DNA of 64,000 bases from Bacteroidota bacterium (GTDB lineage: Bacteria > Bacteroidota > Bacteroidia > Chitinophagales > LD1). The notes beneath the pieces are model-generated. The model had not been told where the DNA came from. It worked only from the letters and a program-made list of their open reading frames with translations, and did no database searches. Shown one piece after another: positions 35,623-44,332 of the stretch. The stretch is taken from positions 1-64,000 of the forward strand of contig CANJRM010000009.1 in the NCBI GenBank assembly GCA_947476645.1, written 5' to 3'. A program made the position numbers and the translations under genes. Each line of letters starts with the position of its first letter. The first letter of the stretch is position 1.

Positions 35623-36660
35623 ATGAAGAAACTCGGATTGAAAATCTTTTTGTTGGTAGCAATCGTTGCGGTTGGCAACGGGTTGCTCTTTCATCAGTTT
35701 CATTTGCCGTTTGGTTGGGGTAACGATAATGTGTATGCCAAAGAAGTTTATTGGGAGAAACACAAAGACGATTACAACACTATTTTCATTGGCACCAGCA
35801 GAGTTTATCGTCAGATGGATGCCACGCTTTTTGATTCGCTGACGAATCACGAAACTAAATCGTTCAACTTTGGTATTGCGGGTGCGGCTGCTACGGAAAT
35901 GTATTACTACCTGAATAAACTGTTGGCAGAGGACAAAGGGAAATTGAAGTTTGTGGTACTTGAGCTGTGTGATGTAGATTTAATAGCCAAAGAAAATCTG
36001 CACACACGCGACCAGAAATATTGGTACAACTTTTCTGCGTGGAGGTTTTCGGTTCGCGCTATTCTGCAATCGAATTATTCTTTCGAAGAAAAAGCAACCG
36101 GCATTCTTTACAACAGTATTTCGTTTGGCGAAAGCATTTTGAAATTCGATTTGCTGAAAGATGTTTGGAAGTTCCGCCACTCTAAACCAAATGAATTATT
36201 TCTTGGAGATAATAAAGACGGCTTTGTGCCGATGGATGATGTAAAGGTGAATAAGGATTTCGTATTGGGGCAACGGAAGGAGTTTTTGAGCGATACCAGT
36301 ATCAATGCCAATCGCAGAGAGGTGAGCATTGAAACGTTTAAGGCGAATGCACAACAGAAATTTATTTCGGCTCATTACAACAAACTCAATGGCATTGTTT
36401 CGAAATTGCAGGCAAAGGGCATTCAGGTTTTTGTGGTGCTGGCACCGCGCATGAAGGAGATGCAATACAAAAACACGGTGCCTGTTTTTGCGAAGCTCGA
36501 CAGCCGCATAAAAATCAATTTAGCCGATGCTTCGCTGCACCCTGAGTTTTATGAATGGAATCTGGATTTTGATGCGGGGCACGTGAACAAAGAGGGCTCG
36601 CGGATTTTGACACGGAAATTGGCAGAAGCATTCTTACATTTAAAGACCGATAAGCCATAG
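35623..36660 (+). CDS. SGNH-like acyltransferase partner of the MBOAT protein
   Basis: A 345-residue protein with one N-terminal membrane helix (about 5-25) and a periplasmic SGNH/GDSL-like domain. S59 in FIGTSRVYRQM suits the nucleophile and D317-A-G-H320 the Asp-x-x-His of the triad; FGIAGAAATEM gives the oxyanion-hole region. It lies 3 bp after the MBOAT gene. I infer that it transfers acetyl or another acyl group to the polysaccharide, as AlgJ/AlgX or PatB do. It is not closely similar to any named member that I recognise. Confidence 0.75.
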   Translation: MKKLGLKIFLLVAIVAVGNGLLFHQFHLPFGWGNDNVYAKEVYWEKHKDDYNTIFIGTSRVYRQMDATLFDSLTNHETKSFNFGIAGAAATEMYYYLNKLLAEDKGKLKFVVLELCDVDLIAKENLHTRDQKYWYNFSAWRFSVRAILQSNYSFEEKATGILYNSISFGESILKFDLLKDVWKFRHSKPNELFLGDNKDGFVPMDDVKVNKDFVLGQRKEFLSDTSINANRREVSIETFKANAQQKFISAHYNKLNGIVSKLQAKGIQVFVVLAPRMKEMQYKNTVPVFAKLDSRIKINLADASLHPEFYEWNLDFDAGHVNKEGSRILTRKLAEAFLHLKTDKP

Positions 36661-36661
36661 C

Positions 36662-37405
36662 ATGTATCACTACAAAAACATTCTGATTATCTCCGATAAT
36701 TTTTTTCTCATCAACGGGTTTTGTAAACTGGTGAAAAAGTTTGAGGGCATTGCGGTTGATTACCGTTGCTCTGCTGTGAACACGGCTTTGCTCAATAATA
36801 CTTCGCTGCCGGTAAAGATTAGTGCTATCCAATTGAAAGAAGAATGGCAGGAGGTAATTAAAAACTACGACCTTGTTATTTCGCTGCACTGCAAACAATT
36901 GTTTCCTGGTGAAATGGTGAAGGTAGTGAAGTGCATTAACGTTCACCCCGGGTATAATCCTTATAACCGCGGGTGGTTTCCACAGGTGTTTTCTATTTTG
37001 AACGGGCTGCCGTTTGGGGCTACGATTCATGAAATAGATGAGCAGCTTGACCACGGGGCGATTATAGCGCAGAAGAAAGTAAGCGGAGAGGCATGGGAAA
37101 CTTCGATTGACGTTTACAATAAAATTGTGCAGGCAGAAATTGAATTGCTCGAAGAGTTTTTGCCTGCCATCCTCAACAATAATTACCAAACAATTTTGCC
37201 CACAGAAGAAGGCAATGTGAATTTGAAGAAGGACTTTAATGCTTTGTGTGAGTTGGATTTAAAAGAAGAGCTGACGATGGGCGAAGCTATTGACCGCCTG
37301 CGCGCGCTTACACATGGTGAATACAAAAATGCCTGGTTCAGGCATCCTGAAACGGGAGAGAAGATTTATGTGAGTATTAATCTTGAACGCGGGAAGGAGC
37401 AATAA
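36662..37405 (+). CDS. N10-formyltetrahydrofolate-dependent sugar N-formyltransferase
   Basis: A 247-residue enzyme of the formyltransferase fold. The catalytic triad Asn-His-Asp is N93 and H95 in CINVHPGYNP and D130 in EQLDHG, as in the dTDP-amino-sugar formyltransferases (VioF, QdtF, WlaRD type) rather than in tRNA formyltransferase. FGATIHEIDEQLDHGAII is the typical block. It should formylate an amino sugar, most simply the product of the DegT aminotransferase at 28007. It starts 1 bp after the SGNH stop (TAGCATG). It is the last gene before array B. Confidence 0.88.
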   Translation: MYHYKNILIISDNFFLINGFCKLVKKFEGIAVDYRCSAVNTALLNNTSLPVKISAIQLKEEWQEVIKNYDLVISLHCKQLFPGEMVKVVKCINVHPGYNPYNRGWFPQVFSILNGLPFGATIHEIDEQLDHGAIIAQKKVSGEAWETSIDVYNKIVQAEIELLEEFLPAILNNNYQTILPTEEGNVNLKKDFNALCELDLKEELTMGEAIDRLRALTHGEYKNAWFRHPETGEKIYVSINLERGKEQ

Positions 37406-37545
37406 ATTTGCAACAGGGTCTCGGTTGGCTATAAAGTTGGGTGTCTAATTCGTTCTTTTTCCGGAATAGACTCCTTTTTGTAGTTTTTTTCTGTCTTTTA
37501 TGGTTTACGGGCAGTTTTGGCTCTTTTAGGCTCGTTATGCAGAGA

Positions 37546-37755
37546 TTTTCACACCCGTGAAAAATGTTTCCAGTCCTTCGGAAAACATTTTCGCACCCAT
37601 GAAAAACATTTTTAGTCGTTCGTGAAACATTTTCGCACCAGTGAAAAACATTTTCAGTCGTGCAAAAAACATTTTTACACCCGTGAAAAACATTTCCAGT
37701 CGTTCGGAAACTTTTTACGCACCCGTGAAAAAGTTTTTCATACCGCCTTACTGCT
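37546..37755. repeat. 21-bp periodic array B (TTTTC...GAAAA units, 42-bp superperiod)
   Basis: Ten units begin at 37546, 37567, 37588 and so on to 37735, exactly 21 bp apart. They alternate: odd units read TTTTC, then CACCCGTG, then AAAAACA; even units read TTTyCAGTCGTTC, then GGAAA. Each unit is an imperfect dyad TTTTC...GAAAA, so five 42-bp pairs result; only the last unit is degenerate. The array sits in a 425-bp gap after the formyltransferase gene and 75 bp before the next glycosyltransferase. Frames through it are open by composition only. No other feature was seen in the gap. Confidence 0.92.
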
Positions 37756-37830
37756 TCTAAAGCAATATTTGTCCGTCACCGGCCTTCAAAACTCATTTGA
37801 ACAACTCCCTTACTCTTCTACATTTGTCCC

Positions 37831-38769
37831 ATGCCCAAACTGAGTGTTTGTTTTATTACTTATAACCATGCAAACTTTGTTCGCCAGGCGCTCGACAGCG
37901 TGCTGATGCAGCAGTGCAGTTATGATATGGAGATTGTGGTGAGCGATGATTGCAGCACCGATGGCACGGCAGAAATTGTAAAAGAGTATGCCGCAAAACA
38001 TTCTGATAAAATACGCCTGAATGTGCTGGAGAAGAATGTGGGCATGACGCTGAACTGGGTAAGCAGCATGAACGCCTGCACAGGAGAATATATTGCGCTG
38101 CTCGAAGGCGATGATTACTGGACAGACGAAAACAAACTGCAAAGGCAGGTTGAGTTTTTGGATAAACACCCTGAGCTGTCGTTTGCGGCACATGATGTGG
38201 CGCCTGTTTTTGAACCCGGCATGGCGCAAAAAGACGGGTTGCTGCATTTGGCAGAAAGCGGAACGTTTACGCTGCACGATTATTTAGGGCGCGCGGGTTT
38301 TGTGCAAACGGGCACGGTGATGCTGCGCAGAAGTATGATGCCGCCTTTTCCGGAATGGACCGATGCGCGTGTAAAGTGTATAGACTTTTTGGTGTATCTG
38401 CTGCTGGCTTCGCGCGCCCCGTTTTATTATGAAGCCGTGGTGCGCAGCGTGTATCGCTTGCACACAGGCGGTATTTCGCATGTGAACTGGCGCACTAAGC
38501 AAAATGCGTTTGAGTTTGATATGGTGTATGTGCTCAACCAATTCAACGAACACACGCGCGGAAAATTTAAACGCGAAACCAGTGACCGGCTCGAAGTGCT
38601 TTACCTGCGATTGCTCAAAGGCAATGCGCCCGATACCGAAGCGTATCAGCGCGCACTTCGCGGAATAGTTTTTCTTCGCCCCGCAAAACATATTGATTTG
38701 GTGAAAGGTTACCTCATCAACCAATTTGTTCCCGCAAAAATTTACAACTTGTACCGAAAATTATTCTGA
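37831..38769 (+). CDS. GT2 family glycosyltransferase
   Basis: A 312-residue GT-A fold glycosyltransferase. SVCFITYNHANFVRQALDSVL (about 4-24) begins the nucleotide-binding half; SDDCSTDGT and the DxD-like motif ALLEGDDYWTDENKL bind the sugar nucleotide and metal. A C-terminal helical part completes it. It begins a second co-directional run after array B and precedes the methyltransferase by 3 bp. Donor and acceptor are undetermined. Confidence 0.9.
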   Translation: MPKLSVCFITYNHANFVRQALDSVLMQQCSYDMEIVVSDDCSTDGTAEIVKEYAAKHSDKIRLNVLEKNVGMTLNWVSSMNACTGEYIALLEGDDYWTDENKLQRQVEFLDKHPELSFAAHDVAPVFEPGMAQKDGLLHLAESGTFTLHDYLGRAGFVQTGTVMLRRSMMPPFPEWTDARVKCIDFLVYLLLASRAPFYYEAVVRSVYRLHTGGISHVNWRTKQNAFEFDMVYVLNQFNEHTRGKFKRETSDRLEVLYLRLLKGNAPDTEAYQRALRGIVFLRPAKHIDLVKGYLINQFVPAKIYNLYRKLF

Positions 38770-38772
38770 CCC

Positions 38773-39588
38773 ATGGAGCCGCAAAAATATATTCATCAGG
38801 AAGCCGTGCACAATACCGATGCACCGCAGGAGATTGTGCCAGCCGTGTATCGTCTCATTCAGCCGAAGAGTGTGGTGGATGTGGGCTGCGGCATAGGCAC
38901 TTTTTTGTATTGCTTCAAGCAGCAGGGTGTAAAAAAAGTGTTGGGTATTGATGGCGTGTGGGCTGATAGAAATTTGATGAAGAAGTATTTGGCAGATGAT
39001 GAATTCAAAGAAGCCGATTTAGAAAAGCCGTTTAATCTTTCGGAGAAATTTGATTTGGCTGTTTGCCTTGAAGTAGCCGAGCACTTAACCGAAGCAAGTG
39101 CCGATGCGTTTATAAAAAATCTTGCATCGCTCAGCGATGTGATTTTGTTTTCTGCGGCTTTGCCTAATCAGGGCGGGCAAAACCATTTGAATGAACAAAC
39201 ACCTGCTTACTGGGAAAAGAAATTCAATGCACAGGGTTTTGAATTTCACGATTTGCTGCGCGAACCGTTTTGGAACAACAACAAAATATTTTGGTGGTAC
39301 CGGCAGAATATTTTTCTGGTAACGCGTAAGGGATATGCTATTAATAATGCGGCTTTGCCCGCTGCGGCTTCAAATACTGCACGCACTGTTATTCATCCCG
39401 AGCTGTTCAACTACACCGCACAAATAGCCAACCTTTCAATCAATAAACTTTTGCTTCTTGAAAATGGGGGATACAGCATAAAGGTTTATGCGCAGTTGCT
39501 TCTTCGTGCGGTCAAACGCAAACTCGGTTTGCTTGGAAAATCGTTGCCAATGCTAATCTTCAATTCGAAATATCCGATGCAAAAATGA
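38773..39588 (+). CDS. Class I SAM-dependent methyltransferase, paralog 1
   Basis: A 271-residue methyltransferase. VVDVGCGIGTFL (about 36-47) is the SAM-binding motif I, and VLGIDGVW is motif II. The region around 85-110 (FDLAVCLEVAEHL) is motif post-II. It shares the N-terminal block HNTDxPxEIxP and the EVAEHL motif with the gene at 52158, so the two are paralogs. It probably methylates a sugar hydroxyl or glycan end. It overlaps the next GT2 gene by 4 bp (ATGA). Confidence 0.88.
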   Translation: MEPQKYIHQEAVHNTDAPQEIVPAVYRLIQPKSVVDVGCGIGTFLYCFKQQGVKKVLGIDGVWADRNLMKKYLADDEFKEADLEKPFNLSEKFDLAVCLEVAEHLTEASADAFIKNLASLSDVILFSAALPNQGGQNHLNEQTPAYWEKKFNAQGFEFHDLLREPFWNNNKIFWWYRQNIFLVTRKGYAINNAALPAAASNTARTVIHPELFNYTAQIANLSINKLLLLENGGYSIKVYAQLLLRAVKRKLGLLGKSLPMLIFNSKYPMQK

Positions 39589-40598
39589 GTGCGGGTGTTT
39601 CCATTATTGTTTGTTGCTATAACAGCGTTGCGCGCCTGCACGATACTATACGGCATATTGTTCAGCAAAAAACCGACAACACATTTCCATGGGAACTTAT
39701 CATAGTGGACAATGCTTCAACTGATAATACGTTTGAACTTGCCAATGAAATTCTTCAAACTTCTTCCATTCAGCTTCAGGTAGTAAAGGAAAATACAGCG
39801 GGTCTTTCAAGCGCAAGGCGAAAAGGTTTTTCTGTTTCGAAATTTGATTACCTGCTTTATTGCGATGATGATAATTGGCTCGCAGAAAATTATGTGCAGC
39901 GCGCTTTTGAAATAATGAATGCGAATACTCAAATCGCTATTCTCGGTGGAATGGGTGAAGCCGTTTTTGAAAGTGCAGAGCCAATTTGGTTTAAGAAATT
40001 AGAAAAGAATTTTGCTGTAGGCGACCAATCTTCTTCCAAAGAAAATTTATCGAAAGTAACTGAAGTGTATGGCGCAGGATTTACCGTGCGCAAATCTTTT
40101 CTGCATCAACTTTTCAATTCAGGAATTCAGAATGTGCTTTCGGACAGAAGTGGAGGGCAATTAATTTCGGGTGGCGATACGGAGTGGTGTTATCTCGCTC
40201 GCTACTTCGGAAAAGAAGTTTGGTACTGCCGCGATTTAAAATTCAAACACCTGATGACGAGCGGCAGAATGAGTTGGGACTATCTGAAGAAATTGTATTT
40301 CGGTTTTGGACGAACAAATATTTATACGCACGCTTACAAGTATGTAGAAGCGAATCATCGAGTGCCGAATCAAAATTTGAGATTGCCGTTTTGGTTAGAT
40401 ACTTTTATTCATAGAACAAAAGCGTTGGTAAAGTTCTATCCGAAAGTCTTCGGGAAGTTAAATGAAGAAGGCAATGAAGATGTGTTGCGTTACTGCGGAA
40501 TGCGCGGAGAGATTAGTGAGCTGTGGAAATTGAAAGCACAGTATCCGCAGGTGTTTGACACGATTTACAAAAATGTAAACGTGTTGAAGCCAGAGTAG
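39585..40598 (+). CDS. GT2 family glycosyltransferase
   Basis: A 337-residue glycosyltransferase. SIIVCCYNSVARLHDTIRHI starts the domain, IIVDNASTDNT follows, and LLYCDDDNWLAENYV is the DxD-like metal site. GGMGEAVFESAEP and GGDTEWCYLARYFGKEVWY are late blocks typical of this subgroup. It is longer than its neighbours by a C-terminal helical tail. It overlaps the methyltransferase by 4 bp and ends 3 bp before the convergent aldo/keto reductase. Confidence 0.9.
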   Translation: MSAGVSIIVCCYNSVARLHDTIRHIVQQKTDNTFPWELIIVDNASTDNTFELANEILQTSSIQLQVVKENTAGLSSARRKGFSVSKFDYLLYCDDDNWLAENYVQRAFEIMNANTQIAILGGMGEAVFESAEPIWFKKLEKNFAVGDQSSSKENLSKVTEVYGAGFTVRKSFLHQLFNSGIQNVLSDRSGGQLISGGDTEWCYLARYFGKEVWYCRDLKFKHLMTSGRMSWDYLKKLYFGFGRTNIYTHAYKYVEANHRVPNQNLRLPFWLDTFIHRTKALVKFYPKVFGKLNEEGNEDVLRYCGMRGEISELWKLKAQYPQVFDTIYKNVNVLKPE

Positions 40599-40601
40599 AG
40601 A

Positions 40602-41552
40602 CTACCTCCATCCCGGAGGCAAATCCGTCAGCGTTTGTTCAATTTTTAAAATTATTTCGTCAGAAAGTTTTCCGAGTTCAATGGCTTTTAGCGCGCTGTC
40701 CACATGTTTCACTTTATACATACCCGGTATGCAAACACTCACAAATGAATGCGATAAACAAAAGCGCAAAGCTGAAACTTCAATGCCTCCTTCTAAATCG
40801 TTAAGGAAATCAAGCTTGCGAATATTTTCTACCAACCAGTTTTTATCAGCATTGGGAATGTATTGGCGAATATCTGTGCTGCCGAAATTCGGAGTTTCAG
40901 AAAATGTTCGTTGTGTGAGAAATCCTGAACACAATGGAACACGCGCAATGAAATCGAAATTGTTGTCGGTAAAATTTTTCAATCGTCTGTCCACTACGTT
41001 GAAGATTGCTTCTATTACAGAACCCACTTTCTGTTTTTGGATTTGAGGGATGGCGGCTGTTGATTTTACACTTACTCCGTAGCGGTTAATAATTCCGCGC
41101 TCGATTAGCTTTTCGAAAAAAGACAAATCATAATTCTGCCAATCGAAATTTATATCGGGGCTATGAAGCAGAAGCGTATCTATATTTTCAAGCTGCAATC
41201 TTTTTAGAGAAGCAAGAACTGCCTGCTCAATCCAGAGAGGAGAAAAATCCTGATAGAAGCTTCCATCAATATCCCAACGAGAACCAACCTTTGTGCAAAC
41301 GATTGGATGATGGTTTGGCTTTTGCTTAAACGCATTGCCCAAAATAATTTCTGATTTTCCTTTGCCGTAAGCATCAGCTGTGTCGAAGAATTCGATTCCG
41401 TTTTCGAGCGCATGATGAATTGCACGTACCGCTTCCTGCTCATCAATTTTTCCCCAACCTGTTTGCCGATTACCGAATTGTGTTTCGCCACCTAACTGCC
41501 AAGTGCCAAAACCAATGGCGTGTTTCAAATTCAACTTAAACGGTTTTCCCAT
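40602..41552 (-). CDS. Aldo/keto reductase
   Basis: A 316-residue (alpha/beta)8 NADPH-dependent reductase. Catalytic-tetrad parts visible are D and Y in FFDTADAYGKGKSE, K in IVCTKVGSRW and H in TLLLHSPDINF. In biosynthetic loci such enzymes reduce or epimerise keto sugars or aldehydes. The start overlaps the dioxygenase gene upstream by 22 bp on the same strand, so the two are probably co-translated and may act in sequence. Exact substrate unknown. Confidence 0.9.
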   Translation of the reverse strand: MGKPFKLNLKHAIGFGTWQLGGETQFGNRQTGWGKIDEQEAVRAIHHALENGIEFFDTADAYGKGKSEIILGNAFKQKPNHHPIVCTKVGSRWDIDGSFYQDFSPLWIEQAVLASLKRLQLENIDTLLLHSPDINFDWQNYDLSFFEKLIERGIINRYGVSVKSTAAIPQIQKQKVGSVIEAIFNVVDRRLKNFTDNNFDFIARVPLCSGFLTQRTFSETPNFGSTDIRQYIPNADKNWLVENIRKLDFLNDLEGGIEVSALRFCLSHSFVSVCIPGMYKVKHVDSALKAIELGKLSDEIILKIEQTLTDLPPGWR

Positions 41553-42304
41553 TCTACAATGGTGCCTTTGATTAAGCTGCGTTCAGCAGGAGTGCGCGCA
41601 AAAAATGCATTGCGACCATGCAATACTTTTTCATCGTGAAAAAAAACGGCTTCGCGTTTTTGCAAATTTACGGGAGTGAACAACCCTGCGTTCTGAATTC
41701 TGGTTTCGAGAAATTCGAAAAACTCATCGGCTAATGCTTTTACTTCAGGTGAAATATTTTTATCGAGACAGTAGTAATTAAAATTCACGCGCCAGTCGTC
41801 ACCATCTTTCACCAAGATTGGTTTTGTTTTGTTGCGCACAAATTTTGAAAAGTGAACGGGCGTTTGCTGCAAACGATTCAACAAATCTTCGCGACCATCT
41901 ATCAACAATGATTCTACAATTAATTTTGTGTCAATAAAAGTTGTTGCCCCGCCCAAGTAAGCGTGTGATGCACAATAGAAATATTGGATGTTGTTGTCAA
42001 TAGGATAATACGAAGCATCGGTGTGCAAGGGCTGACGCGTGTTGCTGGAGCGATAACGGTTTGGCACCTTCGGGTCGTAAGTAATATCAATCCATCTTCC
42101 CTCCTGAATGCCGCCTGTTTCTAAATCTTCATTTACATCATAGTAATTGCCAATGCTGTCAGCCAGTCCTTCGAAAAATTGTTTCATGTCAATTTCAGGA
42201 GGAGCGGAGAGCAATTGAACAACTTTCGTTTTTGCTAAAGCAGATTTAATATTACGAACAGTTTCTTCGGCATTGGTAAAAGGCACGGCTGTGAAAAATT
42301 CCAT
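41531..42304 (-). CDS. TauD/TfdA-type Fe(II)/2-oxoglutarate dioxygenase
   Basis: A 257-residue protein. The Fe-binding HxD is H94-T-D96 in PLHTDASYYP, and the distal His is H229 in VLHGRNAFF; the R near the end (AERSLIKGTIVEW) would bind 2-oxoglutarate. This is a complete facial triad, so it should hydroxylate or desaturate a substrate. Such an enzyme in a polysaccharide locus is unusual and may oxidise a sugar, acyl or lipid group. It is 22 bp overlapped by the aldo/keto reductase gene, and 58 bp downstream of the epimerase gene on the same strand. Confidence 0.8.
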   Translation of the reverse strand: MEFFTAVPFTNAEETVRNIKSALAKTKVVQLLSAPPEIDMKQFFEGLADSIGNYYDVNEDLETGGIQEGRWIDITYDPKVPNRYRSSNTRQPLHTDASYYPIDNNIQYFYCASHAYLGGATTFIDTKLIVESLLIDGREDLLNRLQQTPVHFSKFVRNKTKPILVKDGDDWRVNFNYYCLDKNISPEVKALADEFFEFLETRIQNAGLFTPVNLQKREAVFFHDEKVLHGRNAFFARTPAERSLIKGTIVEWENRLS

Positions 42305-42362
42305 AAGTATGATTTTGCGGTAAAAGTAAGTTTTCGAGAAATTATTTTACAGATGATATTCC

Positions 42363-43325
42363 TCATTGAATTTGTTGTGTTCTATACCAAGCAATAAAAT
42401 TTTTGAGTCCATCGCGCAAACTTGTTTGCGGGTCGTAACCAAATAATTTTTTGGCTTTTGAAATATCGGCAAACGTAACATCCACATCGCCAGCTTGCTT
42501 TGGCTCGTAACGAATGTTTGGTTGCTCGCCCGTCAATTCATAAATCGTATCTACTAATTCTTTCAGCGAAACAGGACTACTGTTTCCCAAATTCGCCACT
42601 TCAAAAACATTTTTGTTTGCAGAAACATAATTCAACGCAGCAATAATTCCCGCCACGGTGTCCTGCACATACGTGTAATCGCGCGAAGTATCGCCTTCGC
42701 CATACATGGTTATCGGTTGCTTTTTAAAAATGGCATCTACAAATTTATGTATCGCCAAATCAGGTCGTTGACGCTCGCCATACACGGTGAAGAATCGCAG
42801 ATTCACAATGTCGAACTGATAGAGATAATGATAAGTATGGTTCAGTAACTCACACGCTTTTTTCGTAAATGCGTATGGAGAAATAGGATGGTCAACGTTG
42901 GCAGATTCTGAAAAAGGAACAGGCGTATCATTACCGTAAACAGAAGACGAAGAAGCGAAGACCAATTTCTTTACGTTGCGCTCATTCATCCAATCCAAAA
43001 TATTTTGTGTGCCAACGATGTTGGCTTGTATGTATGCCTGCGGATTGTGAATAGACGGGCGAACGCCCGCTTTCGCAGCAATGTGAATCACCGCATCTAC
43101 AGTTTCACTAATAGAATTCAGCTTTGCTTTGTCAGCAATATCTCCTTCGTAAAATTTAAAAGAGGAATGCGATAAAGAATTTTTCAAATTGCTTTCCTTC
43201 ACCGCGCGGGGATAGAACGGGTCGAAATTGTCAATGCCGACCACGCTGAAACCATATGCCAATAATTTTTCGCACAAGGTGCTGCCGATAAATCCGGCAC
43301 ACCCGGTTACTAAAACTGATTTCAT
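42363..43325 (-). CDS. UDP-glucuronate 4-epimerase-like SDR enzyme
   Basis: A 320-residue extended SDR. Start ATG 43323-43325 begins MKSVLVTGCAGFIGSTL; a longer frame reaches into the divergent gene and is unlikely. Signature blocks are IHIAAKAGVRPSIHNP, SSSSVYGN and SPYAFTKKACE (YxxxK), and DTSRDYTYVQDTVAG. The phrase AGVRPSIxNP is typical of UDP-GlcA 4-epimerases such as GAE/CapI, so UDP-galacturonate is the likely product. This would feed a uronic acid into the glycan, a possible acceptor for amidation by the nearby asparagine synthase-type enzyme at 44333. Confidence 0.85.
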   Translation of the reverse strand: MKSVLVTGCAGFIGSTLCEKLLAYGFSVVGIDNFDPFYPRAVKESNLKNSLSHSSFKFYEGDIADKAKLNSISETVDAVIHIAAKAGVRPSIHNPQAYIQANIVGTQNILDWMNERNVKKLVFASSSSVYGNDTPVPFSESANVDHPISPYAFTKKACELLNHTYHYLYQFDIVNLRFFTVYGERQRPDLAIHKFVDAIFKKQPITMYGEGDTSRDYTYVQDTVAGIIAALNYVSANKNVFEVANLGNSSPVSLKELVDTIYELTGEQPNIRYEPKQAGDVDVTFADISKAKKLFGYDPQTSLRDGLKNFIAWYRTQQIQ

Positions 43326-43390
43326 TTTTCTGGATTGAATAGCGAGAAGTGTTACAGGGCTAAAAAAACATTTATTTTCGAACATTGAAA

Positions 43391-44323
43391 ATGCCATTCT
43401 TCTCCGTCATCATTCCTTCCTACAATCGCGCGCACTTAATTGCAGCAACTATCCGTTCGGTGGTGTCGCAAACATTTACCGATTGGGAAATACTTTTGAT
43501 TGATGATGGTAGCACCGACAGCACAAAAGAAGTTGTTGAATCGTTTGCTGACAGCCGCATAAAATATTTCTATCAGCAAAATGCCGAGCGAAGTGCTGCA
43601 CGCAACAATGGAATTTCAAAAGCAACGGGACAGTTCATTTGCTTTTTAGATAGCGATGATATTTGGCTGCCGAATCATTTACAAACCATGTATGATGCCA
43701 TTCAGCAAAACAATTTGAAACCTGCGCTTTACTTTACGGTGGTGCGTTGGTGTTTTGATGATGGCAAAAAACAGGATGTGTTTTTTGATTCTCCCGAAAA
43801 CGAAAATCAAATTGAGTACGTAATTCAAAATCAAATTGGTCCTTCTACGCAATGTCTGCATCGCGAAATTTTGATGAAATACCAATTCAATACTGCACTT
43901 CGCGTAAATGAAGATGTGGAATTGAACACGCGCATTATGAATGAATATCCGCTCGTGCAAATTCGTGAGGTAACGGTAGAGATGCTTATTCATGAAGAAA
44001 ACACCAAAGCACTTTTCAAAGAATACATCACACCTCAGATGAAAGCAATGGAAGTAATTTTTTCAAATCCTGATTTGAAAGGAAAAATCTCCAACGCATT
44101 CAAAAAGAAAATTCAACACAGTTTTGATAGCCAGTATATTATGGTATGGGAAAAGTTGGGCGATAAATCAAAATTGAATCGCGCCATACTTACTTACCTG
44201 TGGCGGTATCCGCTTGACCGCAAGAACGATGCGCGCGTGGTTACGTTATTGTATAACCTGCCTGTCAGAAATTTAATTAGTCGGTCGGTTCAATTCATTA
44301 AATCGTTAGTTGGAAAGAAATAA
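43391..44323 (+). CDS. GT2 family glycosyltransferase, paralog 1
   Basis: A 310-residue GT2 enzyme. Start ATG 43391 gives MPFFSVIIPSYNRAHLI; TTG 6 bp upstream is less likely. Visible motifs are LLIDDGSTDSTKE and the DxD-like CFLDSDDIWLPNHL, and a late VRxNEDVELNTR block. Its first 110 residues closely match the gene at 50398 (both have KYxYQ, NAER and ARNNGI), so they are paralogs. It is divergent from the epimerase gene, 65 bp apart, with TATTTTCG at 43373-43380 as a candidate minus-7 box. Confidence 0.9.
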   Translation: MPFFSVIIPSYNRAHLIAATIRSVVSQTFTDWEILLIDDGSTDSTKEVVESFADSRIKYFYQQNAERSAARNNGISKATGQFICFLDSDDIWLPNHLQTMYDAIQQNNLKPALYFTVVRWCFDDGKKQDVFFDSPENENQIEYVIQNQIGPSTQCLHREILMKYQFNTALRVNEDVELNTRIMNEYPLVQIREVTVEMLIHEENTKALFKEYITPQMKAMEVIFSNPDLKGKISNAFKKKIQHSFDSQYIMVWEKLGDKSKLNRAILTYLWRYPLDRKNDARVVTLLYNLPVRNLISRSVQFIKSLVGKK

Positions 44324-44332
44324 TATTGCCTT

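Noticed and set aside
37546-37843. Open frames with heptad-like K-H-F repeats through array B
   Set aside because: Because 21 is a multiple of 3, any frame through the array reads as repeated heptads; no start signal, and the sequence is explained by the DNA repeat.
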